A stretch of 64,000 nucleotides of DNA, taken from the NCBI RefSeq assembly GCF_012848855.1, contig NZ_CP051630.1, positions 3,141,501 to 3,205,500 of the forward strand. The letters are read 5' to 3'. Source of the stretch: Pyruvatibacter mobilis. Lineage in GTDB: Bacteria > Pseudomonadota > Alphaproteobacteria > CGMCC-115125. Below, piece by piece: positions 1 through 8,244 of this stretch. The position numbers and the translations under genes are program-made. Under the pieces are notes generated by a model. That model was given only the letters and a program-made list of their open reading frames with translations, searched no databases and had not been told where the DNA came from. The first letter of the stretch is position 1. Every line of letters starts with the position of its first letter.

Positions 1-90
1 TATTACCTGCGCGGCCGCCGCGGCAAGTCCGCCCGTATCGCCGAGCGCGTGGACCACAAGGCCGGTGCCAAGGGCAAGAAGAAGGCGTAA
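1..90 (+). CDS. rplS: 50S ribosomal protein L19, C-terminal fragment
   Basis: The window opens inside this gene. Reading from base 1 gives 29 residues starting YYLRGRRGKSARIAER and ending in a lysine-rich tail before TAA. The YYLRGR-GK-ARI signature is the conserved end of L19, which sits at the 30S-50S interface. rplS directly upstream of leuC is the usual alphaproteobacterial order (rpsP-rimM-trmD-rplS-leuCD). The N-terminus lies outside the window. Confidence 0.93.
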   Translation, partial: YYLRGRRGKSARIAERVDHKAGAKGKKKA

Positions 91-109
91 GCCCGTCCTT
101 CTCCCTGAT

Positions 110-181
110 GGCGGCAGGGTGTTTGTGCCTGCCGCCGGTGCCTATATGACCAGACACCGGACAGCCCGCGTGCGAGCGGGC
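110..181 (+). promoter_or_regulatory. Hairpin-rich rplS-leuC spacer
   Basis: Three inverted repeats follow one another: GGCGGCAG/CTGCCGCC (110-117 with 129-136), CCGGTG/CACCGG (135-140 with 155-160) and GCCCGC/GCGGGC (164-169 with 176-181). The first could end rplS transcription but has no T-run. The first and second share bases, so they cannot both form in full. No leucine-rich leader peptide was found. Confidence 0.45.
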
Positions 182-225
182 GCCGGTGCCCCATGACTGG
201 ATCCGATTGAAAAGGAAGCGAGCTG

Positions 226-1632
226 ATGTCCGGCCCCCGCACAATGTATGACAAAATCTGGGACGACCATGTTGTCGAGACCCGTGAAGACGGGACCAGC
301 CTGCTCTACATTGACCGGCATCTCGTGCACGAAGTGACGAGCCCGCAGGCCTTTGAAGGTCTGCGCATGGCCGGCCGCCAGGTGCGCCGTCCGGAAAAGA
401 CGCTGGCCGTGGCCGATCACAACGTGCCCACGTCCGACCGCGCCGGCGGTATCGCTGACGAGGAAAGCCGCATTCAGGTCGAGACGCTCGAAGCCAACAC
501 CAAGGAGTTTGGCGTCGAGTATCTGCCGATGATGGATATCCGTCAGGGCATCGTGCACATCGTCGGGCCGGAGCAGGGTTTCACCCTGCCGGGCACCACC
601 ATCGTCTGCGGTGACAGCCACACCTCCACCCATGGCGCGTTCGGCGCCCTGGCGCACGGCATCGGCACGTCCGAAGTTGAGCATGTGCTGGCGACGCAGA
701 CGCTGATCCAGAAGAAGGCGAAGAACTTCCGCGTCAATGTGGAAGGCACGCTGCCGGAAGGGCTCACCGCCAAGGACATCGTGCTGGCGATCATCGGCGA
801 GATCGGTACGGCCGGCGGTACGGGCTATGTCATCGAATATGCCGGTGAAGCCATTCGCGCGCTCTCCATGGAAGGCCGTATGACCGTCTGTAACATGACG
901 ATCGAAGGCGGTGCCCGCGCTGGGCTGATCGCGCCGGACGATGTGACCTACGATTATCTCAAGGGCCGCCCGCGCGCGCCCAAGGGTGGGGCGTGGGAAG
1001 CAGCGGAAGCCTATTGGCGCACGCTGCCGTCCGATGAGGGCGCCAAGTTCGATCGCGAGATCACCATCGACGTCAACAACATGACGCCGATCGTCACCTG
1101 GGGCACCAGCCCGCAGGATGTTGTGGCCGTCACCGGCATGACGCCGGACCCGGCCAAGATCGACGATCCGGACAAGGCCCGCGCCGTGCAGCGCGCGCTC
1201 GACTATATGGGTCTTGATGCCAACACCAAGATGACCGACGTCGCCGTCGACACGGTCTTCATCGGCTCCTGCACCAATGGCCGCATCGAGGATCTGCGCG
1301 CCGTCGCCGACGTGGCCAAGGGCCGCAAGGTGAAGGAAGGCATCCGCACGCTCGTCGTGCCGGGCTCAGGCCTCGTCAAGGAGCAGGCGGAGGCCGAAGG
1401 CATCGACAAGGTGCTGATCGAAGCGGGCTTTGACTGGCGTGAGCCGGGCTGTTCCATGTGCCTTGCCATGAACGCCGACAAGCTGGCCCCGGGTGAGCGC
1501 TGCGCCTCCACCTCCAACCGCAACTTCGAAGGCCGCCAGGGCCGCGGCGGCCGCACACACCTCGTGTCCCCCGCCATGGCCGCCGCCGCGGCCATCGCCG
1601 GGCATTTCGTTGACGTGCGCGACCTCGACTAA
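226..1632 (+). CDS. leuC: 3-isopropylmalate dehydratase large subunit
   Basis: LeuC with LeuD isomerises 2-isopropylmalate to 3-isopropylmalate in leucine biosynthesis. The 468-residue length is normal. Aconitase-family motifs are present: [19 protein letters not shown] near residue 130, and the three [4Fe-4S] cysteines at C349 (GSCTNG), C409 and C412 (PGCSMC), followed by [19 protein letters not shown] near the end. The ATG start has AAAAGGAAG upstream. leuD follows after 12 bases, so the two are co-transcribed. The upstream spacer contains hairpins but no clear leader peptide. Confidence 0.98.
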   Translation: MSGPRTMYDKIWDDHVVETREDGTSLLYIDRHLVHEVTSPQAFEGLRMAGRQVRRPEKTLAVADHNVPTSDRAGGIADEESRIQVETLEANTKEFGVEYLPMMDIRQGIVHIVGPEQGFTLPGTTIVCGDSHTSTHGAFGALAHGIGTSEVEHVLATQTLIQKKAKNFRVNVEGTLPEGLTAKDIVLAIIGEIGTAGGTGYVIEYAGEAIRALSMEGRMTVCNMTIEGGARAGLIAPDDVTYDYLKGRPRAPKGGAWEAAEAYWRTLPSDEGAKFDREITIDVNNMTPIVTWGTSPQDVVAVTGMTPDPAKIDDPDKARAVQRALDYMGLDANTKMTDVAVDTVFIGSCTNGRIEDLRAVADVAKGRKVKEGIRTLVVPGSGLVKEQAEAEGIDKVLIEAGFDWREPGCSMCLAMNADKLAPGERCASTSNRNFEGRQGRGGRTHLVSPAMAAAAAIAGHFVDVRDLD

Positions 1633-1644
1633 GGGAACAGCAAG

Positions 1645-2250
1645 ATGGATAAATTCGACAAGCTGACGGGTGTTGCGGCGCCGATGCCGATCCTCAACAT
1701 CGACACCGACATGATCATCCCCAAGCAGTTCCTCAAGACGATCAAGCGGACGGGGCTGGGTGTGCATCTGTTCGACGAGATGCGCTACAAGGATGACGGG
1801 TCCGAGGTCGAGGACTTCGTGCTGAACCAGCCGGCCTATCGCGATGCCAAGATCATCGTGGCGGGCGACAATTTCGGCTGCGGCTCCTCGCGCGAGCATG
1901 CGCCCTGGGCGCTGCTTGATTTCGGCATCCGCTGCGTGATCTCCACCTCGTTTGCCGACATCTTCTACAACAACTGCTTCCAGAACGGCATTCTGCCCAT
2001 CGTGCTGCCGAAGGAAGACGTGGACAAGCTGATGGACGACGCCCAGCGCGGCGCCAATGCGGTTGTGTCCGTTGATCTCGAAGCCCAGGAAATCACCGGG
2101 CCGGACGGCGGCAAGATCACGTTCGAGATCGACCCGTTCCGCAAGCACTGCCTGCTCAATGGCCTCGATGCCATCGGCCTCACCATGCAGCAGGTGGACG
2201 CGATCGACGCGTTCGAAGCCAAGGACAAAGGCGCCCGCGCCTGGGCGTAA
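1645..2250 (+). CDS. leuD: 3-isopropylmalate dehydratase small subunit
   Basis: This is the swivel-domain partner of LeuC. The 201-residue protein carries [14 protein letters not shown] near the N-terminus and [14 protein letters not shown] around residue 78, the conserved LeuD signatures. The ATG follows AGGGAACAGCAAG. A strong intrinsic terminator lies just downstream, so leuCD form a closed unit and leuB, about 1.8 kb further on, is transcribed separately. Confidence 0.98.
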   Translation: MDKFDKLTGVAAPMPILNIDTDMIIPKQFLKTIKRTGLGVHLFDEMRYKDDGSEVEDFVLNQPAYRDAKIIVAGDNFGCGSSREHAPWALLDFGIRCVISTSFADIFYNNCFQNGILPIVLPKEDVDKLMDDAQRGANAVVSVDLEAQEITGPDGGKITFEIDPFRKHCLLNGLDAIGLTMQQVDAIDAFEAKDKGARAWA

Positions 2251-2279
2251 GGCCGTCACTGCAAGCGCGGTTTTATCAG

Positions 2280-2314
2280 AAGGCGGAGCAGCTGCGGTTG
2301 CTCCGCCTTTTTTT
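2280..2314 (+). terminator. Intrinsic terminator of leuCD
   Basis: An 11-bp stem AAGGCGGAGCA/TGCTCCGCCTT (2280-2290 with 2299-2309), an 8-base loop and seven T residues form a textbook Rho-independent terminator 30 bases after the leuD stop. Confidence 0.93.
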
Positions 2315-2420
2315 ATTGCCCAGGGTGACAGGACACGCCTTGCGCGCTGCCGGTTGCGTGTGACAGGCTGGCGGCAAGTAAAGAAACGGAAAAGGCAGCG
2401 CGCGCCAGGGCGTAAGGCGA

Positions 2421-3446
2421 TTGCAGAACACAAACAACATTGCTGCGGAGATTCTCAGCTACCAGAAAGTAGCCAGCACTACGACGATGAGATTCTCCGG
2501 CGGGCTGATCGGCCGTTATGAAGAGCAAGAAGAGCTATTGCTAATTGAGCCCCGCCCCTCCGGTCATGGCGCAGCGCTCTTTACCCAGGTCAAACCTGCG
2601 GATTTCCTGAGTTTTCTTGACACGCTCGGCCTTAGACTGCTGGGCTTAGAGGAAATTGTTGAACTGCCTCCTGTTCCAGCAGTGGTATGGAGTCCCGCAA
2701 CATTCTTACTCGACAAATTTGACGGGTGGGACGCTGAACAGACATGGCATCGCACTGCGGCTGCATTGAGAGCCCAGTCTGAGTACCCCACTGCGGATAC
2801 GGCCATACACATAGCCTTTCATTTGAGGTGCGCTGTAAATTGTCTGCGCAAGGCGTCTATAGGTTATGAGCGGCATTTGAGAAGGGCGTTGTTTTCCGGC
2901 CAGCAACTTGGGATTCGTAGTACGCATATAGATGACTATGAAGTGTTTGAAAGTATTCATGGCTTCTTCGTCGAAGCCTCAATGGTTCGAGATCATCTTT
3001 CGAAGTTTGCAAGCCGTGTGATTTTTCAGAAGCCGGATTTTGAAACCTATGTGTCTTTGCTGAAATGGTTGAGAGATGTTGAAGCACCAACTCAACTGGG
3101 AGAGGAACTTATCTCTGCCGGCACGCAGGATAGTTCGGGGTGGCTCGCTTGTCTTTCACGCTACCGGAATAACATTATTCATGGGTCACCTCTTGTTGGT
3201 GCGACAACGGCTAATCGTTTTGTTCTTTTGTCTACCGGACCTGTAAAATTTAACCTTGCAAAGGTTGTGCTTGAGGTGCCTGAAAATCCGTTTGCTTCAG
3301 AAGAAGGTGATTTGGTCGATGCCTTGGATCTGTGTGTGAAGTACACCAGAAAATTAGCTCGTTTGGCTTTGCAGGTGGTCAATGAAAGTGGCGTCAAACC
3401 GGTGGACATCACAATCAAGCCAAAAAATAGCTTTAGTGGACCGTAG
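2421..3446 (+). CDS. Unknown protein with HEPN-like Rx4H motif, AT-rich
   Basis: I do not recognise a named family. The 341-residue protein has no signal peptide or membrane segment. Its C-terminal half contains SRYRNNIIHGS, in which R249-x4-H254 matches the Rx4-6H catalytic motif of HEPN-type RNases; helical segments such as NCLRKASIGYERHLRRAL and MVRDHLSKFASRVIF would suit a helical bundle. Base composition is visibly AT-richer than both neighbours, which suggests horizontal acquisition. The start is uncertain: TTG at 2421 has a weak AAGG upstream, and the first in-frame ATG is at 2487 with no clear ribosome binding site. It may be a solitary defence or toxin-like gene, but that is inference; no partner antitoxin is adjacent. 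Confidence 0.6.
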   Translation: MQNTNNIAAEILSYQKVASTTTMRFSGGLIGRYEEQEELLLIEPRPSGHGAALFTQVKPADFLSFLDTLGLRLLGLEEIVELPPVPAVVWSPATFLLDKFDGWDAEQTWHRTAAALRAQSEYPTADTAIHIAFHLRCAVNCLRKASIGYERHLRRALFSGQQLGIRSTHIDDYEVFESIHGFFVEASMVRDHLSKFASRVIFQKPDFETYVSLLKWLRDVEAPTQLGEELISAGTQDSSGWLACLSRYRNNIIHGSPLVGATTANRFVLLSTGPVKFNLAKVVLEVPENPFASEEGDLVDALDLCVKYTRKLARLALQVVNESGVKPVDITIKPKNSFSGP

Positions 3447-3538
3447 TTCAGTAAATGAATCTGAGGCTAGGTCTTGCAAAGAGCCAAATGTATTTCATTC
3501 CATGAAATGGCGATGGTCATGACGGAGCGGACACTCGC

Positions 3539-3925
3539 ATGAGCCACACTGACCCCAAGACAGTCACCCACGCCATCTGCGGGGCTTATCTGCTGGTTGC
3601 CTTTTCCGATGGCGAGTTCGCGTCCATTGAGGAAGGCCGGCTTATGGCGGAGCTTGCCGCGGATGACGCCTTCCGCGCGTTCGATCTCTCGGCGCTCAAT
3701 GCAGAGATGGACGAATTGATCCAGGCCTTCACCGCGGACTATGAGGCAACGGCGCTCGACGTGCTGATCTCCATTGCCTCGGTGAAGGAGGGCGAGATGG
3801 CGGTGCGCGCCGTCAAGCACGCCGCCCGCGTCGCCATTATCGCCGATCAGGCGATCTCCCCGCAGGAAGAGCACGCGCTGGAGCGTGTTGCCCTGGCGCT
3901 GGGGCTGGACAAGGCCGCGCTTTAG
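3539..3925 (+). CDS. TerB-like tellurite-resistance family protein
   Basis: A 128-residue soluble, mostly helical acidic protein. The pattern AYLLVAFSDGEFASIEEGRL in the first helical pair and IIADQAISPQEEHALERVALALGL in the last matches TerB/DjlA-type domains, which have two repeated D-G-x-(I/F)-x-x-x-E segments and bind metal in known members. The ATG has GGAG ten bases upstream. It stands alone between the HEPN-like gene and leuB, without other ter genes, so a role in tellurite resistance should not be assumed. Confidence 0.75.
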   Translation: MSHTDPKTVTHAICGAYLLVAFSDGEFASIEEGRLMAELAADDAFRAFDLSALNAEMDELIQAFTADYEATALDVLISIASVKEGEMAVRAVKHAARVAIIADQAISPQEEHALERVALALGLDKAAL

Positions 3926-4067
3926 GCGGGCGTCTCCAGATGTGATGCGACGGGATGTCCGGGCTTTCGAGGTGCGGCCTGCTGCAGCTTGCCACTGGCC
4001 TTGATCCCGCGTCCCTGCTAGGAACCCGGCCAACTGATCGATAGTTCGTTTCCGGAGACCTGATCCC

Positions 4068-5171
4068 ATGACCACGCACAAGCTTCTTCTCCTGCCGGGC
4101 GACGGCATCGGCCCCGAGGTGATGGGGGAGGTGCGCCGCGCCATCGACTGGATGAACGCGCAGGGGCTGACCTCGTTCGAGGTTGAGGAAGGGCTTGTGG
4201 GCGGTGCGGCCTATGACGCCCATGGCCAGTCGATCTCCGAGGATGACATGGCCCGCGCCATGGCGGCGGATGCGGTGCTGTTCGGTGCTGTCGGCGGTCC
4301 CAAATGGGATGACGTGCCCTATGATGTGCGGCCCGAGGCCGGCCTCTTGCGCCTGCGCAAGGACATGGAGCTGTTCGCCAATCTCCGTCCCGCCATCTGC
4401 TTCGGTGCGCTGGCGGAAGCCTCGTCGCTGAAGAAGGAGCTGGTCGACGGGCTTGATATCCTGATCGTCCGTGAGCTGACGGGCGGTGTCTATTTCGGTG
4501 AGCCGAAAGAGATCACCGACCTTCCGAACGGCCAGAAGCGCGCGGTGGATACGCAGGTTTATGAAACCTACGAGATCGAGCGCATCGCAGCGGTGGCCTT
4601 CGACCTCGCCCGCACGCGTGACAACCGCGTCTGCTCGATGGAAAAGCGCAATGTGATGAAGTCCGGCGTTCTGTGGAACGAGGTCGTGACCGAGGTGCAC
4701 AAGCGCGATTACCAGGACGTGGAGCTTTCCCACATGCTGGCGGATGCAGGCGGCATGCAGCTGGTGCGCGCGCCCAAGCAGTTTGACGTGATCGTCACTG
4801 ACAATCTGTTCGGCGACATGCTGTCGGACGTGGCTGCCATGCTGACCGGCTCGCTGGGCATGCTGCCGTCGGCGTCGCTGGGCGCGCCGGACGGCAATGG
4901 CAAGCGCCGTTCGCTCTATGAGCCGGTGCACGGCTCTGCGCCCGACATTGCGGGCCAGGGCATCGCCAACCCGATTGCCATGCTGTCGAGCCTCGCCATG
5001 TGCCTGCGCTACTCGTTCACCATGGGTGACGTGGCAGACCGGCTCGAGCGCGCCATCACCACGGTGCTGGACCAGGGCCTGCGCACCGGCGACATCATGC
5101 AGGACGGTATGACCAAGGTCTCGACCGAGCAGATGGGTGACGCCGTCGTGAAGGCGATGGGCGAAGGCTGA
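4068..5171 (+). CDS. leuB: 3-isopropylmalate dehydrogenase
   Basis: LeuB oxidatively decarboxylates 3-isopropylmalate with NAD+ in the third step of leucine biosynthesis. The 367 residues start [14 protein letters not shown] and include [20 protein letters not shown], the substrate-binding [11 protein letters not shown] region, [20 protein letters not shown], and [16 protein letters not shown] for NAD+ binding. The start follows CCGGAGACC. It has its own upstream region and ends in front of palindromic repeats, so it looks monocistronic. Confidence 0.98.
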   Translation: MTTHKLLLLPGDGIGPEVMGEVRRAIDWMNAQGLTSFEVEEGLVGGAAYDAHGQSISEDDMARAMAADAVLFGAVGGPKWDDVPYDVRPEAGLLRLRKDMELFANLRPAICFGALAEASSLKKELVDGLDILIVRELTGGVYFGEPKEITDLPNGQKRAVDTQVYETYEIERIAAVAFDLARTRDNRVCSMEKRNVMKSGVLWNEVVTEVHKRDYQDVELSHMLADAGGMQLVRAPKQFDVIVTDNLFGDMLSDVAAMLTGSLGMLPSASLGAPDGNGKRRSLYEPVHGSAPDIAGQGIANPIAMLSSLAMCLRYSFTMGDVADRLERAITTVLDQGLRTGDIMQDGMTKVSTEQMGDAVVKAMGEG

Positions 5172-5197
5172 GGCGGGGCGTAGAGAAAACCCGCTAT

Positions 5198-5284
5198 CCC
5201 TCCGGCTTGACCGGAGGGTCTCCCTCAATTGCGCTCGGCTTCAGAAGCCCCTCATTCTGAGATCCTCCGGTCAAGCCGGAGGAT
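5198..5284. repeat. Two CCTCCGG-CCGGAGG palindromic elements
   Basis: Two near-identical palindromes, CCCTCCGGCTTGACCGGAGGG (5198-5218, two halves of 20 or fewer bases around CTTGA) and ATCCTCCGG-TCAAG-CCGGAGGAT (5262-5284), lie in opposite orientation between convergent leuB and a lipoprotein gene. They resemble dispersed intergenic REP-type repeats and may also end transcription from both sides. A run of ten G (5289-5298) follows. Confidence 0.7.
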
Positions 5285-5305
5285 GAGCGGGGGGGGGGAG
5301 GACTA

Positions 5306-5614
5306 TTACCAGCCGTAAGGATGGCGCCGCCAGCGGTCGTAATAGAACGGCCAGTTGGGGCCCCAGAAAGCCTGTGCCGCGGCCTGGCGGCGGGCCTGGG
5401 TATCGGCTTCCAGCGCCCGGATCTCACGCAGCTTCAGCAGGCAATTGCCGAACGGTTCGGTGGTCTCGGTAAAGCCGAGTTCCGTGCATTCGGCCTTGTC
5501 GGCGGCAAGCTGTGCCTGGGCGCGGGCAGCGCGTTCCTCCGGGCTGGTGCAGGCGGTGAGTGCTGCCAGCAGAATGGCGGGGGCGATTGTCCTTGCGAGG
5601 CGGGCGGGCGTCAT
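5306..5614 (-). CDS. Small lipoprotein, tandem paralogue A
   Basis: A 102-residue protein with an N-terminal hydrophobic segment and lipobox LTAC, so the mature protein should be lipidated at Cys21 or thereabouts. The core AADKAECTELGFTETTEPFG continues into NCLLKLREIRALE and has two cysteines. The C-terminus is aromatic (FWGPNWPFYYDRW). Start ATG has GGGAG upstream. The upstream neighbour encodes a second copy of the same core, separated by 12 bases, so they form one operon. I know of no assigned function. Confidence 0.85.
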   Translation of the reverse strand: MTPARLARTIAPAILLAALTACTSPEERAARAQAQLAADKAECTELGFTETTEPFGNCLLKLREIRALEADTQARRQAAAQAFWGPNWPFYYDRWRRHPYGW

Positions 5615-5626
5615 GGTGCTGCTCCC

Positions 5627-5875
5627 TTAAAGGCCGATGCCGATCCCGATGCCGACACCCACATTGCCGCTGGAGCGAGAGTTCTGCTCCATGGCGCGGA
5701 TCTCGCGCAGCTTCAGGCGGCAGTTTCCATAGTCCTCGGTGCCCTCGGTGAAGCCGAGATCGAGGCAGGCCTGATGGTCGGCGGCGTTCTGCCGGGCAAT
5801 TTGCTCGGAGCGGTCTCCGGCGCAGGCGGCAAGCAGGCCCGCAAGGGCAATGCTTGTGAGGATGCGGGTCGTCAT
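5627..5875 (-). CDS. Small lipoprotein, tandem paralogue B
   Basis: An 82-residue lipoprotein with lipobox LLAAC and the core AADHQACLDLGFTEGTEDYG followed by NCRLKLREIRAME, closely matching the next gene. The C-terminus is glycine-rich (GNVGVGIGIGIGL). I chose the internal ATG at 5875 rather than a longer open frame because it is preceded by AAGGGGAG and places the signal peptide correctly. The conserved Cys pair could form a disulfide in the periplasm; that is inference. Confidence 0.85.
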   Translation of the reverse strand: MTTRILTSIALAGLLAACAGDRSEQIARQNAADHQACLDLGFTEGTEDYGNCRLKLREIRAMEQNSRSSGNVGVGIGIGIGL

Positions 5876-6149
5876 GTGCGGTCTCCCCTTGATCATCGCG
5901 CAGTGTACCGGGCGGAAAGCGGCGACAAGGTGGCGCGGCCCCTCACATCCGGGTGAGCCGCCCCTGTGCCCGGCTGGCCGGAAAAATGGCGCCCCCGCCG
6001 GATAAACTCGCTGTTTGGCGGGAACTTTTCTGCCGGTTGCGGGTTGCCAGACCGGTGGTCTCATGTGGAGACCGGCGGGCGGGTCTCATTGACGTTGCCT
6101 GTGGGCAATGACATATACAGCGCGCGATTAAGAGCTGAAGACGGACCTG

Positions 6150-6311
6150 ATGGCCGATCGACTGACCTTCCCGGAGCCTGACGCCCCGTGCGCGCCCTGT
6201 GCGCCGCATGGCCGTGACGCCATGGCTGCCGCCGGGTCCACCTTCACCCCTACAACCATCCTCACCAAGACCGGTTCCACCACCAAAACCACTGGCGGAA
6301 CCACCGTCTGA
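6150..6311 (+). CDS. Threonine-rich leader ORF upstream of asd (candidate attenuator peptide)
   Basis: A 53-codon ORF (ATG 6150), with an alternative internal ATG at 6222 giving 29 residues, ends in TGA. The last 29 residues contain 12 threonines, including TPTTILTKTGSTTKTTGGTT; ten of the 12 Thr codons are ACC. This is the kind of composition seen in threonine leader peptides such as E. coli thrL. The stop lies 142 bases before the asd start, and asd supplies the precursor of threonine. The ribosome binding site is weak at both ATGs. That it is translated and regulatory is inference. Confidence 0.55.
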   Translation: MADRLTFPEPDAPCAPCAPHGRDAMAAAGSTFTPTTILTKTGSTTKTTGGTTV

Positions 6312-6317
6312 TCCTGC

Positions 6318-6421
6318 CTCTTGCGCCGCTCACACTCTCTTCTGCCGGCCGCAGGGGAGGCGCAGGCGCAGCGGGGCCGCACCGGCACACCTCAAGGCGG
6401 GGATCGGGCGCGGCGCAGGAG
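6318..6421 (+). promoter_or_regulatory. asd: Long-range pairing between leader ORF and asd
   Basis: CTCTTGCGCCGC (6318-6329), starting six bases after the leader stop, can pair with GCGGCGCAGGAG (6410-6421) over 12 positions with one T-G wobble. Inner segments can form competing stems, for example TGCCGG with CCGGCA and TGCGCC with either of two GGCGCA copies. There is no T-run, so if it works as an attenuator it would be through Rho or translation initiation rather than intrinsic termination. Confidence 0.4.
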
Positions 6422-6453
6422 AGGAACTCACGGACAAAACGGAGCACATCATC

Positions 6454-7476
6454 ATGGGTTTGAAAGTCGCCGTCATCGGCGCCACGGGCAATGTCGGGCA
6501 CGAGATGCTCAACATTCTCGACGAACGTCAGTTTCCGGCCACCGAAGTTGTGGCCATTGCCTCGCGCCGCAGCCAGGGCAAGGACGTGTCCTTCGGCGAC
6601 AAGACGCTGAAGTGCCAGGCGCTTGAGAATTACGATTTCACCGGCACCGACATTGCCATCATGTCGGCGGGCGGCAGCGTGTCGAAGGAATGGTCGCCGA
6701 AGATCGCCGCCAAGGGCGCGGTGGTGATCGACAATTCGTCGGTTTGGCGCACGGACCCGGATGTGCCGCTGATCGTGCCGGAAGTGAATGCCGACGCGCT
6801 GGCCGGCTACACCAAGAAGAACATCATCGCGAACCCCAACTGCTCCACGGCGCAGCTGCTGGTGGCACTCAAGCCCCTGCATGACCTTGCGCAGATCGAG
6901 CGCGTCATCGTGTCGACCTATCAGTCGGTGTCGGGCACGGGCAAGGACGCGATGGACGAGCTGTTCAACCAGACGCGTGCCGTCTATGTGAACGATCCCA
7001 TTGAGCGGAACATCTATCCCAAGCAGATCGCATTTAACGTGATCCCGCATGGGGGCGACTTCATGGAAGACGGCTACACCACCGAAGAGTGGAAGATGAC
7101 CGTCGAGACCAAGAAGATCCTCGACCCGAAGATCAAGCTGACGGCGACGTCGGTGCGTGTGCCGGTGTTTGTCGGCCATGGTGAGGCGGTGAATATCGAG
7201 TTCGCCAAGCCGATCACCGACGATGAGGCGCGCGACGCGCTGCGCGAGGCGCCGGGGATTCTGGTGGTCGATAAGCGCGAGGACGGCGGCTATGTGACGC
7301 CGGTCGAATGCGTGGGCGACTACGCCACCTTCGTCAGCCGCATCCGCGTTGACCCGACGGTGGAAAACGGGCTGGCCCTGTGGGTCGTGTCCGACAATCT
7401 GCGCAAGGGTGCTGCCCTCAACGCTGTGCAGATCGCCGAACTGCTCAACACCAAATATCTGTCGAAGGCTGCCTGA
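6454..7476 (+). CDS. asd: Aspartate-semialdehyde dehydrogenase
   Basis: Asd reduces aspartyl-phosphate to aspartate semialdehyde with NADPH, the branch precursor of threonine, methionine, lysine and diaminopimelate. The 340 residues begin with the Rossmann motif KVAVIGATGNVGHEML and include NPNCSTAQL with the catalytic cysteine, and a later HGEAVNIEF containing the active-site histidine. The open frame extends upstream to 6199, but the ATG at 6454 has CGGAG at good spacing and matches the family start. The leader region suggests control by threonine supply. Confidence 0.97.
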   Translation: MGLKVAVIGATGNVGHEMLNILDERQFPATEVVAIASRRSQGKDVSFGDKTLKCQALENYDFTGTDIAIMSAGGSVSKEWSPKIAAKGAVVIDNSSVWRTDPDVPLIVPEVNADALAGYTKKNIIANPNCSTAQLLVALKPLHDLAQIERVIVSTYQSVSGTGKDAMDELFNQTRAVYVNDPIERNIYPKQIAFNVIPHGGDFMEDGYTTEEWKMTVETKKILDPKIKLTATSVRVPVFVGHGEAVNIEFAKPITDDEARDALREAPGILVVDKREDGGYVTPVECVGDYATFVSRIRVDPTVENGLALWVVSDNLRKGAALNAVQIAELLNTKYLSKAA

Positions 7477-7507
7477 CGGGCGGACCACCTTCGGCCACGA
7501 CCACATC

Positions 7508-7537
7508 AGGCGCCGGCGGGCAATCCCGCCGGCGCCT
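7508..7537 (+). terminator. Intrinsic terminator of asd
   Basis: A perfect 13-bp stem AGGCGCCGGCGGG/CCCGCCGGCGCCT (7508-7520 with 7525-7537) with a CAAT loop is followed by TCTGTTT, 31 bases after the asd stop. Confidence 0.9.
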
Positions 7538-7628
7538 TCTGTTTGGGGGTCACGCGGCCTGGGACGACGGGCTCTGACAAGGGGGGGGCAGGCAAGGGGC
7601 CCAGACAGGGGGCATGCTCAGGCAGGGC

Positions 7629-7664
7629 TTGCGCCGACCGGCTCTTTTTATATAATCACCATTA
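7629..7664 (+). promoter_or_regulatory. Promoter of the tetR-phyH pair, probably leaderless
   Basis: A perfect TATAAT (7651-7656) lies 16 bases after TTGCGC (7629-7634). A start site seven bases after the -10 box would fall at the A of the tetR ATG, and no Shine-Dalgarno sequence precedes that ATG, so the transcript may be leaderless. Confidence 0.6.
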
Positions 7665-8242
7665 TGCCAAAACGAGTCGACCATATGGAGCGCCGCTCCC
7701 AGCTTGCCGCCGCCGCCGTCCGGGCCATTGATGACCGGGGGCTTGAGGCGGTGCGGCTGGTGGATGTGGCGAAGGCCGCAAATCTCACCACCGGGGCGGT
7801 AGTCCATTATCTCAGCAGCAAGGACGATGTGCTGATGGCCGCCTTCGAGCAGGTGGGCCTGCGCAATGTCGAGCGCATGGTCGAGACGCGCGGGCAGGGC
7901 ATTGTGGACCGGGCGATGGCCTATCTGCCCCGGGACGAGGAGACCGCGCGCGAGTGGCGGGTCTTTCTTCAGTTCTGGGGCCGCGGTGTCAGCGACCCTG
8001 CGTTCCGCGCCAGGCACCGCGAAGGGTATGAGGCGATTTCCGCAGCGCTAGCCGCCGAACTGGCCACCGAAGAGGTGCGCCAGCCGGAGGTGGTAGCGGA
8101 TGCGACCATTGCCATTGTCGACGGGATTGCGGTGCGCGTGGCGATGGAGCCGGATGCCTGGCCGCAGGAGCGCATGCGCCGAACACTTGCCGCGGCGCTG
8201 GTGCCGCTGTTCACGGCCCATGGTCAAGACGGGAGGAATTGA
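7664..8242 (+). CDS. TetR/AcrR-family transcriptional regulator
   Basis: A 192-residue repressor-type protein. The N-terminal helix-turn-helix region (MERRSQLAAAAVRAIDDRGL, then VRLVDVAKAANLTTGAVVHYLSSKDDVL) is typical of TetR, close to the BetI-like subgroup. The rest is the helical ligand-binding and dimerisation domain, whose ligand cannot be predicted. It overlaps or abuts the phyH gene (the TGA is two bases before its ATG), so it probably regulates that gene and itself. The long open frame upstream to 7349 is an artefact overlapping asd. Confidence 0.9.
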   Translation: MPKRVDHMERRSQLAAAAVRAIDDRGLEAVRLVDVAKAANLTTGAVVHYLSSKDDVLMAAFEQVGLRNVERMVETRGQGIVDRAMAYLPRDEETAREWRVFLQFWGRGVSDPAFRARHREGYEAISAALAAELATEEVRQPEVVADATIAIVDGIAVRVAMEPDAWPQERMRRTLAAALVPLFTAHGQDGRN

Positions 8243-8244
8243 CG

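Noticed and set aside
5289-5298. Run of ten G as a phase-variable tract
   Set aside because: It lies outside coding sequence, just after a stop codon, with no evident promoter to modulate; sequencing error is also possible.
5321-5956. 211-codon open frame antisense to the two lipoproteins
   Set aside because: The lipoproteins on the other strand have signal peptides, ribosome binding sites and mutual similarity; this frame has none.
6199-6453. Extended N-terminus of asd
   Set aside because: The 85 extra codons are Pro/Arg-rich, precede the Rossmann start of the family, and overlap the Thr-rich leader in a different frame.
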